DNA from: Carideicomes alvinocaridis
GTDB taxonomy: Bacteria > Pseudomonadota > Alphaproteobacteria > Rhodobacterales > Rhodobacteraceae
Length of the DNA: 46,598 nt
Direction of reading: 5' to 3'
Assembly: GCA_005473895.2 (NCBI GenBank)
Contig: SRJI02000038.1
Span: 1 to 46,598 of the forward strand
Below are positions 8,384 to 16,987 of the stretch, in pieces. Made by a program: the position numbers and the translations under genes. Numbering within the stretch: position 1 is the stretch's first letter; every line of letters begins with the position of its first letter. A model generated the notes under the pieces. That model had not been told where the DNA came from and ran no database searches. It saw only the letters and a list, made by a program, of their open reading frames with translations.

Positions 8384-9978
8384 CCGAGCCGGCCGGCGTC
8401 TGGGACGTGATCCTGGTGGGCGCCGGCACCGCCGGATGCGTTCTGGCCAACCGGCTGAGCGCCGATCCCGCCCTCTCCGTCCTGCTGATCGAGGCCGGGG
8501 AAGAACCGGGCGATCCGCGCATCGACGACCCCGCCGCCTGGCCCCTGCTGCAGAACACGCCCGTCGACTGGGCCTTCCGCACGGTGCCGCAGCCCCACAT
8601 GGCCGGCCGGGTCGAGGACTGCCCGCGCGGCCGCGTGATCGGCGGGTCGAGCGCGATCCACGCCATGGGCCACATGCGCGGCCATCCGGGCGATTTCGCC
8701 GCCTGGGTCGCGGCCGGGGCCGAGGGCTGGGGGCATGATGACCTCCTGCCCTACTTCATCCGCTCGGAGACCTCGCCCTTCGCCGGAGAGCCGGGCTATG
8801 GCACCGACGGCCCCCTGCACCTGCAGCAGCCGCCCGCCCCGCACCCGCTGAGCCGCGCCCATGTGGAGGCCGGCGTCGCGCTCGGCCTGCCGCGCCTGCG
8901 CGACCACAATGGCGGGCCGATGGCCGGGGCGACCTTCAACACCATGACCATCGACGGGGGTCGCAGGCAGAGCGCCGCCGCTGCCTACCTGACCGACGCG
9001 GTCCGGGCCCGCCCGAACCTCCATATCCGCAAAGGCGCGCTGGTCGACCGGCTGATCCTCGACGACGATGACCGCGCCACCGGCATCGTTCTGGCCCAAG
9101 GCGAGCGGCGCGAGACGCTGCGCGCGCGGGCCGCCGTGATCCTGGCCGCCGGCTCCATCGGGTCGCCGGCGATCCTGATGCGGTCGGGCTTCGGCCCCGG
9201 CGCGATGCTGAAGCAGGCCGGCGTAGCGGTGCGGCGCGACGTGCCGGAGCTGGGGCGGAACCTGCAGGATCACCTGCTCTCGGGCGGCAATCTCTACCGC
9301 TCGCGGCAGCCGGTGCCGCCCACCGGCACCCAGCATTCCGAGGCGATGATGTACATCCCGGCCGAGGGCGCCGACCCGGAGGCGCCGCCCGACCTGGTGG
9401 TCGGCGTGACCTCCGTCCCGCTGGTCTCTGCCGCGCTGGCGGGCGAAGTGCCGGTGCCTGAGATGGGCGAGGGCTTCACGCTGATGTTCGGCATCACCCA
9501 TCCGCGCAGCCGGGGCCACCTGGCGCTGCGCTCCGCCGATCCGGCCGATCCGCCGCTGATCGACCCCGCCTACCTGAGCCACCCGCAGGACCGGGCCCAT
9601 TTCGTCGAGGCGATGGGCTGGGCGCGCCGCCTGGCCGCCTGCCCTTCCTACGATCCCTGGCGCGGGGAAGAGCTGTTGCCGCGTCCCGCCGACCTGGCCT
9701 CGGACGCGGCGACCGAGCGGTTCATTGCCCGCGCCGCCACCACCCATCACCACCCGGTGGGCACGCTGCGCATGGGCCGCGACGCGGCGGCGCCGGTGAC
9801 CCCGGGGCTCGCGCTGCGGGGGGCAGAGCGGCTTTTCGTGGTGGACGGCTCGGTGATGCCGTCGCTCACCACCGGGCCCGTCAACGCGGCCATCGTCGCG
9901 ATAGCGGAACGTGCGGCCGATATGATCGCCGCCGAGCTCGCCCTCGACGCGCCCGGCCGGGCCGCCCCCGCCGCCTGA
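8380..9978 (+). CDS. GMC family FAD oxidoreductase (second copy)
   Basis: A 532-residue GMC flavoenzyme, paralogous to the one at 5789-7438. It has the FAD motif [17 protein letters not shown] at residue 10, the signature [20 protein letters not shown], and the C-terminal catalytic HHHPVGTLRMG with DGSVMPSLTTGPVNAAIVAIAE. Soluble, no signal peptide. Translationally coupled to the GntR gene by an ATGA overlap, so the regulator and enzyme are made together. Two diverged GMC enzymes under one regulator could act on successive or alternative alcohol substrates. Substrate unknown; choline dehydrogenase is the nearest familiar name but is not implied. Confidence 0.9.
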   Translation: MTEPAGVWDVILVGAGTAGCVLANRLSADPALSVLLIEAGEEPGDPRIDDPAAWPLLQNTPVDWAFRTVPQPHMAGRVEDCPRGRVIGGSSAIHAMGHMRGHPGDFAAWVAAGAEGWGHDDLLPYFIRSETSPFAGEPGYGTDGPLHLQQPPAPHPLSRAHVEAGVALGLPRLRDHNGGPMAGATFNTMTIDGGRRQSAAAAYLTDAVRARPNLHIRKGALVDRLILDDDDRATGIVLAQGERRETLRARAAVILAAGSIGSPAILMRSGFGPGAMLKQAGVAVRRDVPELGRNLQDHLLSGGNLYRSRQPVPPTGTQHSEAMMYIPAEGADPEAPPDLVVGVTSVPLVSAALAGEVPVPEMGEGFTLMFGITHPRSRGHLALRSADPADPPLIDPAYLSHPQDRAHFVEAMGWARRLAACPSYDPWRGEELLPRPADLASDAATERFIARAATTHHHPVGTLRMGRDAAAPVTPGLALRGAERLFVVDGSVMPSLTTGPVNAAIVAIAERAADMIAAELALDAPGRAAPAA

Positions 9979-10084
9979 CCCAGCAGAGCGGCGCCTAGTC
10001 CACATTCCGTTGCATTTGCCTGCCCCGCCGGCCATTGCGCTTGCGGGCACCGGCGCCGCCACGGGTCTCTGTCATGCAACTTTT

Positions 10085-10096
10085 TCGAAATTTCGA
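10085..10096. promoter_or_regulatory. Palindrome TCGAAATTTCGA, candidate operator (copy 1)
   Basis: A perfect 12-base palindrome about 240 bases before the ACMSD-like amidohydrolase gene. One of four sites with the core TCGAAATTT seen in this window, all in the two promoter regions of region B. Putative binding site of the GntR regulator encoded at 11399 (inference). Confidence 0.55.
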
Positions 10097-10271
10097 CAAA
10101 GCCGCCGGTCAATGAACCTGACCGCGAGGGGCCGCAAAGCGAGCTGTGCGCAGCCGCCTTCCCCAGCTATTTCTGCGGTTTTGTGGCCCTCCGACCGGCG
10201 ATCACCCCCGATCCCGCCCCGCTTTCCCGCTAGGTAAGAGTACTCCAGGCAAAGATAGACCTTGCAGTAAC

Positions 10272-10284
10272 TTCGAAATTTTCA
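10272..10284. promoter_or_regulatory. TTCGAAATTTTCA element, candidate operator (copy 2)
   Basis: Same core as the palindrome at 10085 with one extra T on the right arm. It lies 50 bases upstream of the amidohydrolase ATG, a position suited to repression of the amidohydrolase-gntR transcript. Confidence 0.5.
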
Positions 10285-10333
10285 GAGGCTGGGGCCATGG
10301 GCCGACCCGCAAGGCCGTCAGACAAATCATCGG

Positions 10334-11305
10334 ATGGCCATGGCTGCAAACCAGAGAATCGACGTTCAGCATCATATCCTGCCGCAGCCCTACCTGGAGG
10401 CGGTCGGGCGGGAGGCACTGGCGCGCACGTTGGTGTCGGGCCGCTGCCCGGACTGGACGCCCGACACCTCGCTGACCGCCATGGACCGGCACGGGATCGA
10501 CCGGGCGATCCTGTCGCTCGCCGCCCCCGGCTACCATTTCGACGATCCTACCGCCGCGGCCGAGCTGGCGCGCCGGTGCAACGACTTTTCCGCCGCCTTG
10601 TGCCGGGACCACCCGGCGCGCTTCGGCTTCTTCGCGACGCTGCCACTGCCCCATGTCGATGCCGCGCTGGAGGAACTGGCGCGGGTTCACCGCGATCTGC
10701 CGGCCGACGGTGTGGTCCTGCTGACCAATTACGACGGGCTCTATCTCGGCGACCCGGCGCTCGATCCCGTGCTGGACGAGGTGGACCGGCTGGGCCTCGT
10801 GGCCTTCGTCCATCCGGCGGACCTGCCACCGGGGCGGCCGCTGCCGCATATTCCCGCGGCGACCCTGGAATTCCCGTTCGACACGACGCGGGCGATCACC
10901 AATCTCGTCTTCTCGGGCAGCATGACGCGGCTGCGTCGCCTGCGTTTCATCTTTTCCCATGCGGGGGGGACCCTGCCGCTTCTGGCGGACCGGATCGGGC
11001 GGCTTCACCGCCGCCCCGAATTCGCCGAGAAGGCGCCCGACGGCTTCATCGCCGAGATACGCCGCCATTACTACGACATCGCGCTCTCGGCCGGGCCGCG
11101 CACGCTGCAGCCGCTGCTCGACACCGTGCCGGTGGAGCAGGTGCTCTTCGCCAGCGATTTTCCCCATGCCGGGGAGGATACGATGGCCGGCACGATCAAG
11201 GCGCTGCACGGCCAGCGCCTGTCCGCCGCGACCCTGCAGGCGATCGAGGGCGGCAATGCCGGGCGGCTGTTCGGGACGGCCCGGGCCGAGCCTGCGACGG
11301 GCTGA
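10334..11305 (+). CDS. Amidohydrolase-2 family decarboxylase (ACMSD-like)
   Basis: A 323-residue TIM-barrel metal enzyme of the family that includes 2-amino-3-carboxymuconate-6-semialdehyde decarboxylase (ACMSD), gamma-resorcylate decarboxylase and 6-methylsalicylate decarboxylase. Visible family sites are FVHP (His160), FIFSHAGG (catalytic His209) and FASDFPH (Asp275). The N-terminal metal motif reads IDVQHHILP, so the first HxH ligand is Gln12 rather than His. Start could be 10334 or the in-frame ATG at 10340 (GGATGGCC before it). It is followed 93 bases later by a GntR gene. With the 3-hydroxyanthranilate dioxygenase-like gene at 17552 it suggests consecutive ring cleavage and decarboxylation; the exact reaction is inferred. 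Confidence 0.8.
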   Translation: MAMAANQRIDVQHHILPQPYLEAVGREALARTLVSGRCPDWTPDTSLTAMDRHGIDRAILSLAAPGYHFDDPTAAAELARRCNDFSAALCRDHPARFGFFATLPLPHVDAALEELARVHRDLPADGVVLLTNYDGLYLGDPALDPVLDEVDRLGLVAFVHPADLPPGRPLPHIPAATLEFPFDTTRAITNLVFSGSMTRLRRLRFIFSHAGGTLPLLADRIGRLHRRPEFAEKAPDGFIAEIRRHYYDIALSAGPRTLQPLLDTVPVEQVLFASDFPHAGEDTMAGTIKALHGQRLSAATLQAIEGGNAGRLFGTARAEPATG

Positions 11306-11398
11306 CCCGGTGCGCGCGCGGTATGCAACCGGCGCGCGAGACGGTAGGCTTTGGCGCGCCGTCGGCTGGATGCCGCGCGGACAGGACAGGGAGATGAG

Positions 11399-12202
11399 AT
11401 GGACCTGACGTCGGAGAACGCCACCGAGGCTGGCAGCGAAACCGGCACCGCGACCGGCACCAAGCGCGAATACGCCACCCGGACGGAGGCCGCCTATGCC
11501 TGCCTGCGGGAGGAAATCCTCGAAGGGGCACTGGAGCCGGGCGAGAAGCTGCTGCTGGAGAAGCTGCGCGCGCGCTACGGCTTTGGCGCCTCCTCCCTGC
11601 GCGAGGCGCTGTCCAAGCTGTCGTCGGAGCGGCTGGTGCGCATGACCGGACAGCGCGGCTACTGGGTCGAGTCTATCTCCCAGGCCGAGCACCAGGACAT
11701 CACCGACATGCGCCTCTTCATCGAGCCGGAGGCGCTGCTGCGCTCCATCGACAACGAGAACGCGGATTGGGCGGAGGGGGTGACCGAGGCCTTCACCCGG
11801 CTCAACCGGGTGGAGCAGCGCCTGCACGACCAGCAGGGCGCGGCGAACGCGGAATGGGAGCAGGAGAACCGCGCCTTCCACCTCGCCCTGATCGGCAATT
11901 GCGGCTCGCACTGGATGCTGCATTTCGTGGCCATGCTGTCGGAGCATTCGGAGCGTTACCGGCGCCAGGCCGTCGCCCGCCGGGCCGTGCCGAAGGAAGT
12001 GCTGATCTCGGAGCACCGGGCGATCTACGACGCGGCGATGAACCGGCAGGGGCGGCTCGCGGCAGAGCTGCTGCGGGTGCATATCGCCAATTCCGCGCAT
12101 TCGCTCGCGGTCACGCTGTTCGGCCAGACGGGACAGGATGACGGCGACCGGGCCGCTACCCCGCCCCGCCGTTCAGGAAATCATAGCGGAACCCGTCGCT
12201 GA
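11399..12202 (+). CDS. GntR family transcriptional regulator, FCD subfamily (region B)
   Basis: A 267-residue regulator with a Thr/Ala-rich N-terminal tail of about 20 residues. A winged helix-turn-helix follows (AYACLREEILEGALEPGEKLLLEKL, then GASSLREALSKLSSERLV) and then an FCD effector domain (DITDMRLFIEPEALLRSI, NRAFHLALIGNCGS, EHRAIYDAAMNRQGRLAAELLRVHI). The ATG at 11399 follows GGGAGATGAG. It is the only regulator in region B, so it is the likely reader of the four TCGAAATTT sites. The last 47 bases overlap, antisense, the 3' end of the MBL-fold hydrolase gene. The final residues (RRSGNHSGTRR) extend beyond the usual FCD end. Confidence 0.9.
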   Translation: MDLTSENATEAGSETGTATGTKREYATRTEAAYACLREEILEGALEPGEKLLLEKLRARYGFGASSLREALSKLSSERLVRMTGQRGYWVESISQAEHQDITDMRLFIEPEALLRSIDNENADWAEGVTEAFTRLNRVEQRLHDQQGAANAEWEQENRAFHLALIGNCGSHWMLHFVAMLSEHSERYRRQAVARRAVPKEVLISEHRAIYDAAMNRQGRLAAELLRVHIANSAHSLAVTLFGQTGQDDGDRAATPPRRSGNHSGTRR

Positions 12203-13052
12203 CCGACCGCAGCCGGCCCAGCGTGCCCCGCTCGAAATGGGCGGGGCACAGGATCACGTCGCGATCGGCATAGGCTTGCAGCAGGCGCATCCGGGTCTCG
12301 CGCGCCCGGGGTCCATCCTCGCAGAAGCGGCTGTTGAGATGCGGCAGACGAACCTGCACGGGATGGTGCATCACGTCGCCCGAGAACAGCACATGGCCGT
12401 CCCGGTTGCGCAGGTGGATCGCCACGTGGCCGGGGGAATGGCCCGGCGTCGGCTCCAGCAGGAAGCCCTCGGCCAGCTCCTCGGTCTCGTCCACGATCAC
12501 CGCCTGCCCCGCCTCCACCGCCGGCAGCACGCTGTCCGCGAAGATCGGCCCGTCCGGGCTTTGGCCGCCGGCGGCATGGAGGGCCGCGCAATGGTCGTAT
12601 TCGCCGCGGGCAAAGACGTAGCGGGCATTGGGAAAGGTCGGCACCCAGCGGCCGTCCAGCAGCCGCGTGTTCCAGCCCACGTGGTCCACGTGCAGATGCG
12701 TGCACATGACCAGGTCCACATCCTCGAAGCGCAGGCCGGTGGCGCGGAAATTCTCCAGCCAGGCGGTCTGCAGCATGTTGAAGCTGGCGACGTTGCGCGG
12801 CTTGCAATCGCCGACGCAGGTGTCGATCAGGATCGTGTGGTGCCGGGTGCGGATCACGTTGGTCTGGCGCACCATGGCCAGCAGGTCGCGCGCCGGATCG
12901 TAGAGGTCGGGCGCCATCCAGCCCTGCTCGGCCTCCAGCTCGTCGCGGCGGATCTCCGGCAGCAGGAACTCGGGCGTGTAGCGGTGGCCGCTCACCTCGA
13001 CCACGGAGGACAGCTCCGTCTCGCCGAGGGACAGGTGGAACATGCCGCTCAT
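12156..13052 (-). CDS. MBL-fold metallo-hydrolase
   Basis: A 298-residue metallo-beta-lactamase-fold hydrolase with a dinuclear metal site. The HxHxDH motif is THLHVDHVGW (His119, His121, Asp123, His124), followed by TPGHSPGH, FSGDVMHHPVQ and the late CPAHF histidine. The layout resembles lactonase-type members, but the substrate is not readable. No signal peptide. The ATG at 13052 is preceded by GAGGCGCG and lies 7 bases after the stop of the second ABC permease gene, so it is the last gene of the leftward ABC operon. It could open a lactone or hydrolyse an ester of the imported compound (inference). Its 3' end overlaps the convergent GntR gene. Confidence 0.85.
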   Translation of the reverse strand: MSGMFHLSLGETELSSVVEVSGHRYTPEFLLPEIRRDELEAEQGWMAPDLYDPARDLLAMVRQTNVIRTRHHTILIDTCVGDCKPRNVASFNMLQTAWLENFRATGLRFEDVDLVMCTHLHVDHVGWNTRLLDGRWVPTFPNARYVFARGEYDHCAALHAAGGQSPDGPIFADSVLPAVEAGQAVIVDETEELAEGFLLEPTPGHSPGHVAIHLRNRDGHVLFSGDVMHHPVQVRLPHLNSRFCEDGPRARETRMRLLQAYADRDVILCPAHFERGTLGRLRSVSDGFRYDFLNGGAG

Positions 13053-13059
13053 CCGCGCC

Positions 13060-13905
13060 TCAATCCTGTTGCGCGAAATACCAGCGCAGCACCCGCCGCT
13101 CCACCGACACGATGATGAAGTTGAGCGCGTAGCCGGTCACCGCCAGCAGGACCACGGCGGCATACATCTCGGCCGAGCGCATGGCGTATTGCATGGTCAT
13201 CAGGTAATAGCCGATCCCCGTGCCGCCGGCGATCATCTCGGCCACCACGGTGACGATCAGCGCCAGCGCTAGGCTGATCCGCAGGCCCGAGAAGATGTAG
13301 GGCAGGCTCGCCGGCAGGATCACCGCCAGGATGGAGCGCGCCCGCCCGTGACGGAAGGTCCGCGCGGTGTCGAGCAGCGTGGGCTCCACCGCGCGCACGC
13401 CCTGGGCGGTATTGATGAGGACCGGGAAGAGCACGGCAAAGGCCACCACCGTGCCCTTCATCGCCGCGTCGATCCCCAGGAGCAGGATCAGCGGCGGCAC
13501 GAGGCCCGGCACCGGCAGCGGGCGCAACAGCTCCACCATCGGTGACAGCATCTCGCGCAGGAACCGGTTCAGCCCGATCGCCACTCCGAGCGCGATGCCC
13601 AGCCCGGCGCCGATGACGAAACCGGTGAGCATCAGGCGCAGGCTGGCCGCGAAGACGAAGAACAGCTCGCGCCCGGTGCCCTCTTCGAAGAGAGCCATCA
13701 CCACGCGGCTGAAGGGCGGCCAGTTGGCGCTGTCCACCCAGAAGCGGGCCGACAGCTCCCACAGGCCCAGCAGGGCGAGCACCAGCAGCAGCCCGGTCCA
13801 CCGGCTTTGCCCGACACGCGCGCCGAGGGCCGGCACGCGGCCGCGCGCCGCATCCGCCGGGCGGGTCGGAGGGAGCGTGTCGTCTGAAGTGCTCTGCATC
13901 ACCAT
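13060..13905 (-). CDS. ABC transporter permease (NitT/TauT type)
   Basis: A 281-residue inner-membrane permease of the BPD transport family used by nitrate/taurine/sulfonate-type importers. About six hydrophobic helices are visible, and the EAA-like cytoplasmic loop TLLDTARTFRHGRARSILAVILPASLPYIFSGLRI couples to the ATPase (first 20 residues: TLLDTARTFRHGRARSILAV). The ATG at 13905 was chosen because longer versions start from a TTG without a ribosome site; ATG 13899 is also possible. It lies 71 bases after the binding-protein gene. Paralogous to the permease at 15000-15782, so the channel is probably a heterodimer. Confidence 0.85.
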   Translation of the reverse strand: MVMQSTSDDTLPPTRPADAARGRVPALGARVGQSRWTGLLLVLALLGLWELSARFWVDSANWPPFSRVVMALFEEGTGRELFFVFAASLRLMLTGFVIGAGLGIALGVAIGLNRFLREMLSPMVELLRPLPVPGLVPPLILLLGIDAAMKGTVVAFAVLFPVLINTAQGVRAVEPTLLDTARTFRHGRARSILAVILPASLPYIFSGLRISLALALIVTVVAEMIAGGTGIGYYLMTMQYAMRSAEMYAAVVLLAVTGYALNFIIVSVERRVLRWYFAQQD

Positions 13906-13975
13906 TGCCTGTCTCGCCGTCCGTCCGGGAGCGTGTCGGGCCGGCACCTGTCGCGGCGCCGGCCCGACGCTCAAA

Positions 13976-14935
13976 TCACTTCGCCAGGACCGAGTCGGCC
14001 AGGATGCTGGAAGCCTCCATCTCTTCGCGCAGCAGGCCGTATTTCAGCATCAGGTCCATCGTCGGCTGCAGCGCCTCGGGGTCGACCACCTTGTGGAAGG
14101 GCGGGATGTCGAGCCCGGCCAGGCGCTCGGCGGGAAGGCGGGTATAGCCCGAAACGATCTCGTTCCACTCGTCGCTGCCGGCATTGTCGTTGGCCCAGTC
14201 CACGCCCTTGTTGTAGGCGGTGACGAAGCTGTCGACCACGTCGGGATTATCGGCGAGGAAATCTTCGGTCACCGCGTACATGCCGATCGGGATCTCGGAC
14301 TGGATCGTGTTGTAGGGATAGCCCGCCACCTCGACCGCACCGCCCGAGACGCCGGCATTGAGGAACGGATCCACGAGGAAGGCCGCGTCCACCTGCCCGC
14401 CGTCGATCGCGTCCAGCATCTGCGGGAACGGCACCTCGAGGTAGGTGACCGACGAGGAATCGCCGCCCGTCGCATCGACCCAGGCATTGGCATAGAGCCA
14501 GATGACGTTGTTGCGGGTGTTCACCGCCAGCTTCTTGCCATCGAGGTCGGCGCCGGTCTTGATCCCGGCGTCCGGCTTGGCGACGATCGCGGCGATGTCG
14601 GGCGCTTCCTTGCCGGTGAAGCTGCCGGCGGCGATCACCTTGAAGCCCAACCCCTGCGCCGCGCCGAGCGCAATGGAGACCGAGTTGGAAAAGGTCACGT
14701 CGACCGCGCCGGAGGCCAGCGCCGGCAGGCCGACCGCCCCGCCCGCCGTGGGCGTGGTGTCGATCTCGATCCCCTCTTCCTCGAAGAACCCTTTCGTCAT
14801 CGCGATCTGCAGCGGCGCGATGTCGATGATCGGGATGATGCTGACCCGCAAGGTGGTCAGGTCTTGCGCCGCCGCCGGCAGGGCGGTCAGCGCCGCGGCC
14901 GCGGCAATGAAGGCCGACTTGGCAAACTGTCTCAT
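13976..14935 (-). CDS. ABC transporter substrate-binding protein (NMT1/SsuA-like)
   Basis: A 319-residue periplasmic binding protein with a signal peptide (MRQFAKSAFIAAAAALTALP, cleavage after AAA before QDL). The body fits NMT1/THI5-like and SsuA/TauA proteins: APLQIAMTKGFFEEEGIEID, then ALASGAVDVTFSNSVSIALG and GADLDGKKLAVNTRNN. The ribosome site GAAGGAGAGACAC precedes the ATG. It sits between the two permease genes of the operon. This class binds small organic anions (sulfonates, aromatic acids, pyrimidine precursors). Given neighbouring ring-cleavage genes, an aromatic or N-heterocyclic acid is the favoured ligand (inference). Confidence 0.9.
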   Translation of the reverse strand: MRQFAKSAFIAAAAALTALPAAAQDLTTLRVSIIPIIDIAPLQIAMTKGFFEEEGIEIDTTPTAGGAVGLPALASGAVDVTFSNSVSIALGAAQGLGFKVIAAGSFTGKEAPDIAAIVAKPDAGIKTGADLDGKKLAVNTRNNVIWLYANAWVDATGGDSSSVTYLEVPFPQMLDAIDGGQVDAAFLVDPFLNAGVSGGAVEVAGYPYNTIQSEIPIGMYAVTEDFLADNPDVVDSFVTAYNKGVDWANDNAGSDEWNEIVSGYTRLPAERLAGLDIPPFHKVVDPEALQPTMDLMLKYGLLREEMEASSILADSVLAK

Positions 14936-14999
14936 GTGTCTCTCCTTCTGTTGGATGGTGCCGCCGTTTCGCTGCGGCGGGTCTTGTTATGACGGGGGC

Positions 15000-15782
15000 T
15001 CACGCCCGGCCCTCGGACTGGCGGCTCCAGAACATCAGCCGCGCCTCCAGCCGTTCGAAGCCGAGATTGAGCAGGAACCCCAGCACCGCCAGGATGACGA
15101 GCCAGGCATACATCGAGGTCACCTGGAAGGTGCGCTGCATGTCCACGATGAGGAAACCGATCCCCCCGGTCCCGGCCAGCATCTCGGCCACCACGACGAG
15201 GATCAGCCCGAGGCCGAGCGCGATGCGCAAGCCGGTGAAGATGAAGGGCAGCGCCGCGGGCAGCACCACGCGGCTGACGATGCGGCCGCCGGAGTAGCCG
15301 AAGGTGCGCGCCGTCTCGACCAGCACCGGATCGACGCCGCGCACGCCCTGCACGGTGTTGATGAGCACCGGGAAGAAGACGGCAAGCCCCACCACCGTCA
15401 TCTTCATCGTGTCGCCGATGCCGAGAAACAGGATCAGCGGCGGCAGCAGCGCGGGCTTCGGCAGCGGGCGGATCACCTCGACCAGCGGCTCGAACAGGTT
15501 GTAGACCGCGCGCGACCGGCCCATCAGCAGGCCCAGCCCGATGGCCAGCACCGAGGCGCATCCATAGGCCACCGCCAGCAGGTAGAGCGTCTTGCCCAGC
15601 GGCGCCCAGAGGTGACCGCCCTGCAGGATGTAGACCAGTTCCCCCCAGACGTCGCTGGGCGCGGGGATCAGGGCGCGGCGCACGGCACCGCTGTCGACCG
15701 CCTGTTCCAGTGCGAGCAGCAGCAGCACCGGCAGCAGGACCGCGGCGATGCGGCCGGGAGAGACGGGCAGCCTATGCAGCAT
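15000..15782 (-). CDS. ABC transporter permease (NitT/TauT type), second subunit
   Basis: A 260-residue inner-membrane permease with about six helices and an EAA-like loop (DPVLVETARTFGYSGGRIVS, then RVVLPAALPFIFTGLRIALG). It shares the block RPLPxPxLxPPLILxLGIxxxMK and the following VLINTxQGVR with the other permease in the operon, so they are paralogues. Its start overlaps the end of the ATPase gene by 11 bases, showing translational coupling. It is followed after 64 bases by the binding-protein gene. Confidence 0.9.
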   Translation of the reverse strand: MLHRLPVSPGRIAAVLLPVLLLLALEQAVDSGAVRRALIPAPSDVWGELVYILQGGHLWAPLGKTLYLLAVAYGCASVLAIGLGLLMGRSRAVYNLFEPLVEVIRPLPKPALLPPLILFLGIGDTMKMTVVGLAVFFPVLINTVQGVRGVDPVLVETARTFGYSGGRIVSRVVLPAALPFIFTGLRIALGLGLILVVVAEMLAGTGGIGFLIVDMQRTFQVTSMYAWLVILAVLGFLLNLGFERLEARLMFWSRQSEGRA

Positions 15783-16566
15783 GGTCCTTGGGCTTCGTCA
15801 GGGATTCCAGGAGGTAGTGCCGCAGCTCGAGGAAGCGCGGCAATTCGGGGGTGGTGATCCGGTCGCGCGGGCGCGGCAGGCCGGTCTCGATCGTCTCGAC
15901 GATGCGCGAGGGGCGCGAGGACAGGACCGCGATCCGGTCCGACAGCATCACCGCCTCGTCCACGTCATGGGTGACCAGCAGCGCGGTAAAGCGGCGATCC
16001 TCCCACAGTTTCAGGATCATGTCGTGCAGCTCCATCCGGGTGAGCGCATCGACCGAGCTGAAGGGTTCGTCCAGCAGCAGGATCCGCGGCTCGGCGGCCA
16101 GCGCCCGGGCGATGGCCACGCGCTGCTGCATGCCGCCGGACAATTGCCACGGGTAGCGGTCGGCGAAATCCGCGAGCCCGACCATTTCCAGGAACTCCAT
16201 GCAGAACTCGCGCCGCTCCCGGCGAGAGGCGCGCCCCCTGCCCTCCACGGCGAATTCCACGTTTCGGATCACCGTCCGCCAGGGCAGCAGCGAGCGGGTA
16301 TATTGCTGGAACAGGTAGACCAGCCCGCCCGGCGGGCCGTCGACCGGCCGCCCGTCCAGCGCGACCGCGCCGCCGGTGGCCTCCATCAGCCCCGCGGCGA
16401 TCTGCAGGAAGGTGGACTTGCCGCAGCCCGAAGGCCCCACCACGGTCAGGAATTCCCCCGCGGCCACGTCCAGCGAGATGTCGGCCAGCGCCATCATCTC
16501 TTCGGGGCGGCCCTGCGAAAAGCTCTTGGTCACCCCGTCGAGGGCAAGCGTGCATCCGTCCTGCAT
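15772..16566 (-). CDS. ABC transporter ATP-binding protein (NitT/TauT type)
   Basis: A 264-residue ATPase that powers the two neighbouring permeases. Walker A is GPSGCGKST, the Q-loop lies in LFQQYTRSLLPWRT, the ABC signature is LSGGMQQR, Walker B is ILLLDEPFSSVD, and the H-loop is LLVTHDVDEA. It is the first gene of the leftward importer operon, preceded by a 519-base divergent control region with two TCGAAATTT sites. The full set (ATPase, permease, binding protein, permease, MBL hydrolase) is complete. Confidence 0.93.
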   Translation of the reverse strand: MQDGCTLALDGVTKSFSQGRPEEMMALADISLDVAAGEFLTVVGPSGCGKSTFLQIAAGLMEATGGAVALDGRPVDGPPGGLVYLFQQYTRSLLPWRTVIRNVEFAVEGRGRASRRERREFCMEFLEMVGLADFADRYPWQLSGGMQQRVAIARALAAEPRILLLDEPFSSVDALTRMELHDMILKLWEDRRFTALLVTHDVDEAVMLSDRIAVLSSRPSRIVETIETGLPRPRDRITTPELPRFLELRHYLLESLTKPKDHAA

Positions 16567-16654
16567 CCGATCCCCATATGCTGTGCAGCCCTCAGGTCCG
16601 GGCGTCTTCCGGAATCGATGCTAGGCGATCGTGAGGGAGGCGACCAGAAAAAAA

Positions 16655-16668
16655 TTCGAAATTTTCGG
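16655..16668. promoter_or_regulatory. TTCGAAATTTTCGG element, candidate operator (copy 3)
   Basis: Same core as the sites at 10085, 10272 and 16988. It lies about 90 bases upstream of the ABC ATPase start, immediately after an A-run, in a position to control the leftward importer operon. Confidence 0.5.
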
Positions 16669-16987
16669 CGAGGACCGCGATGGTGCCCAACATTCGGGCC
16701 CGGCGGGCGACGGGCGTCTCGGCACCTTGCGGCACCTCCGCTCACCCCCTCCCCCTGGTCAGCACGGAAAATCAGCGCGCCATACTCGCAAGGGGCGAGG
16801 CCCATACACCATATAAGACAAACATCATCTTCCCCTACCCGAGGTCCAGACAACACCTCCGGGAAGCACCCGAAAGACAGGGCAACTGCCCGAAAAAGCA
16901 GCGCCCGAAGCCTTGGCGCGCGCAACCGGATACGGGGGTCACGCGCACGTCTCTCGCCCGTCCGCTCGGCGCAAAAAGGGTTTGCAA

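Larger units (their letters stand above)
9979..10333. promoter_or_regulatory. Intergenic promoter region of the amidohydrolase-gntR unit
   Basis: About 355 bases with no credible gene. It is less GC-rich than its surroundings and contains two copies of the TCGAAATTT element at 10085 and 10273. No terminator with a T-run was seen after the GMC gene. The amidohydrolase start lies 50 bases after the second element. Confidence 0.6.

Noticed and set aside
16530-16925. Leftward frame of 131 codons ahead of the ABC ATPase
   Set aside because: No ribosome site or recognisable domain, and it covers a control region with operator-like sites.
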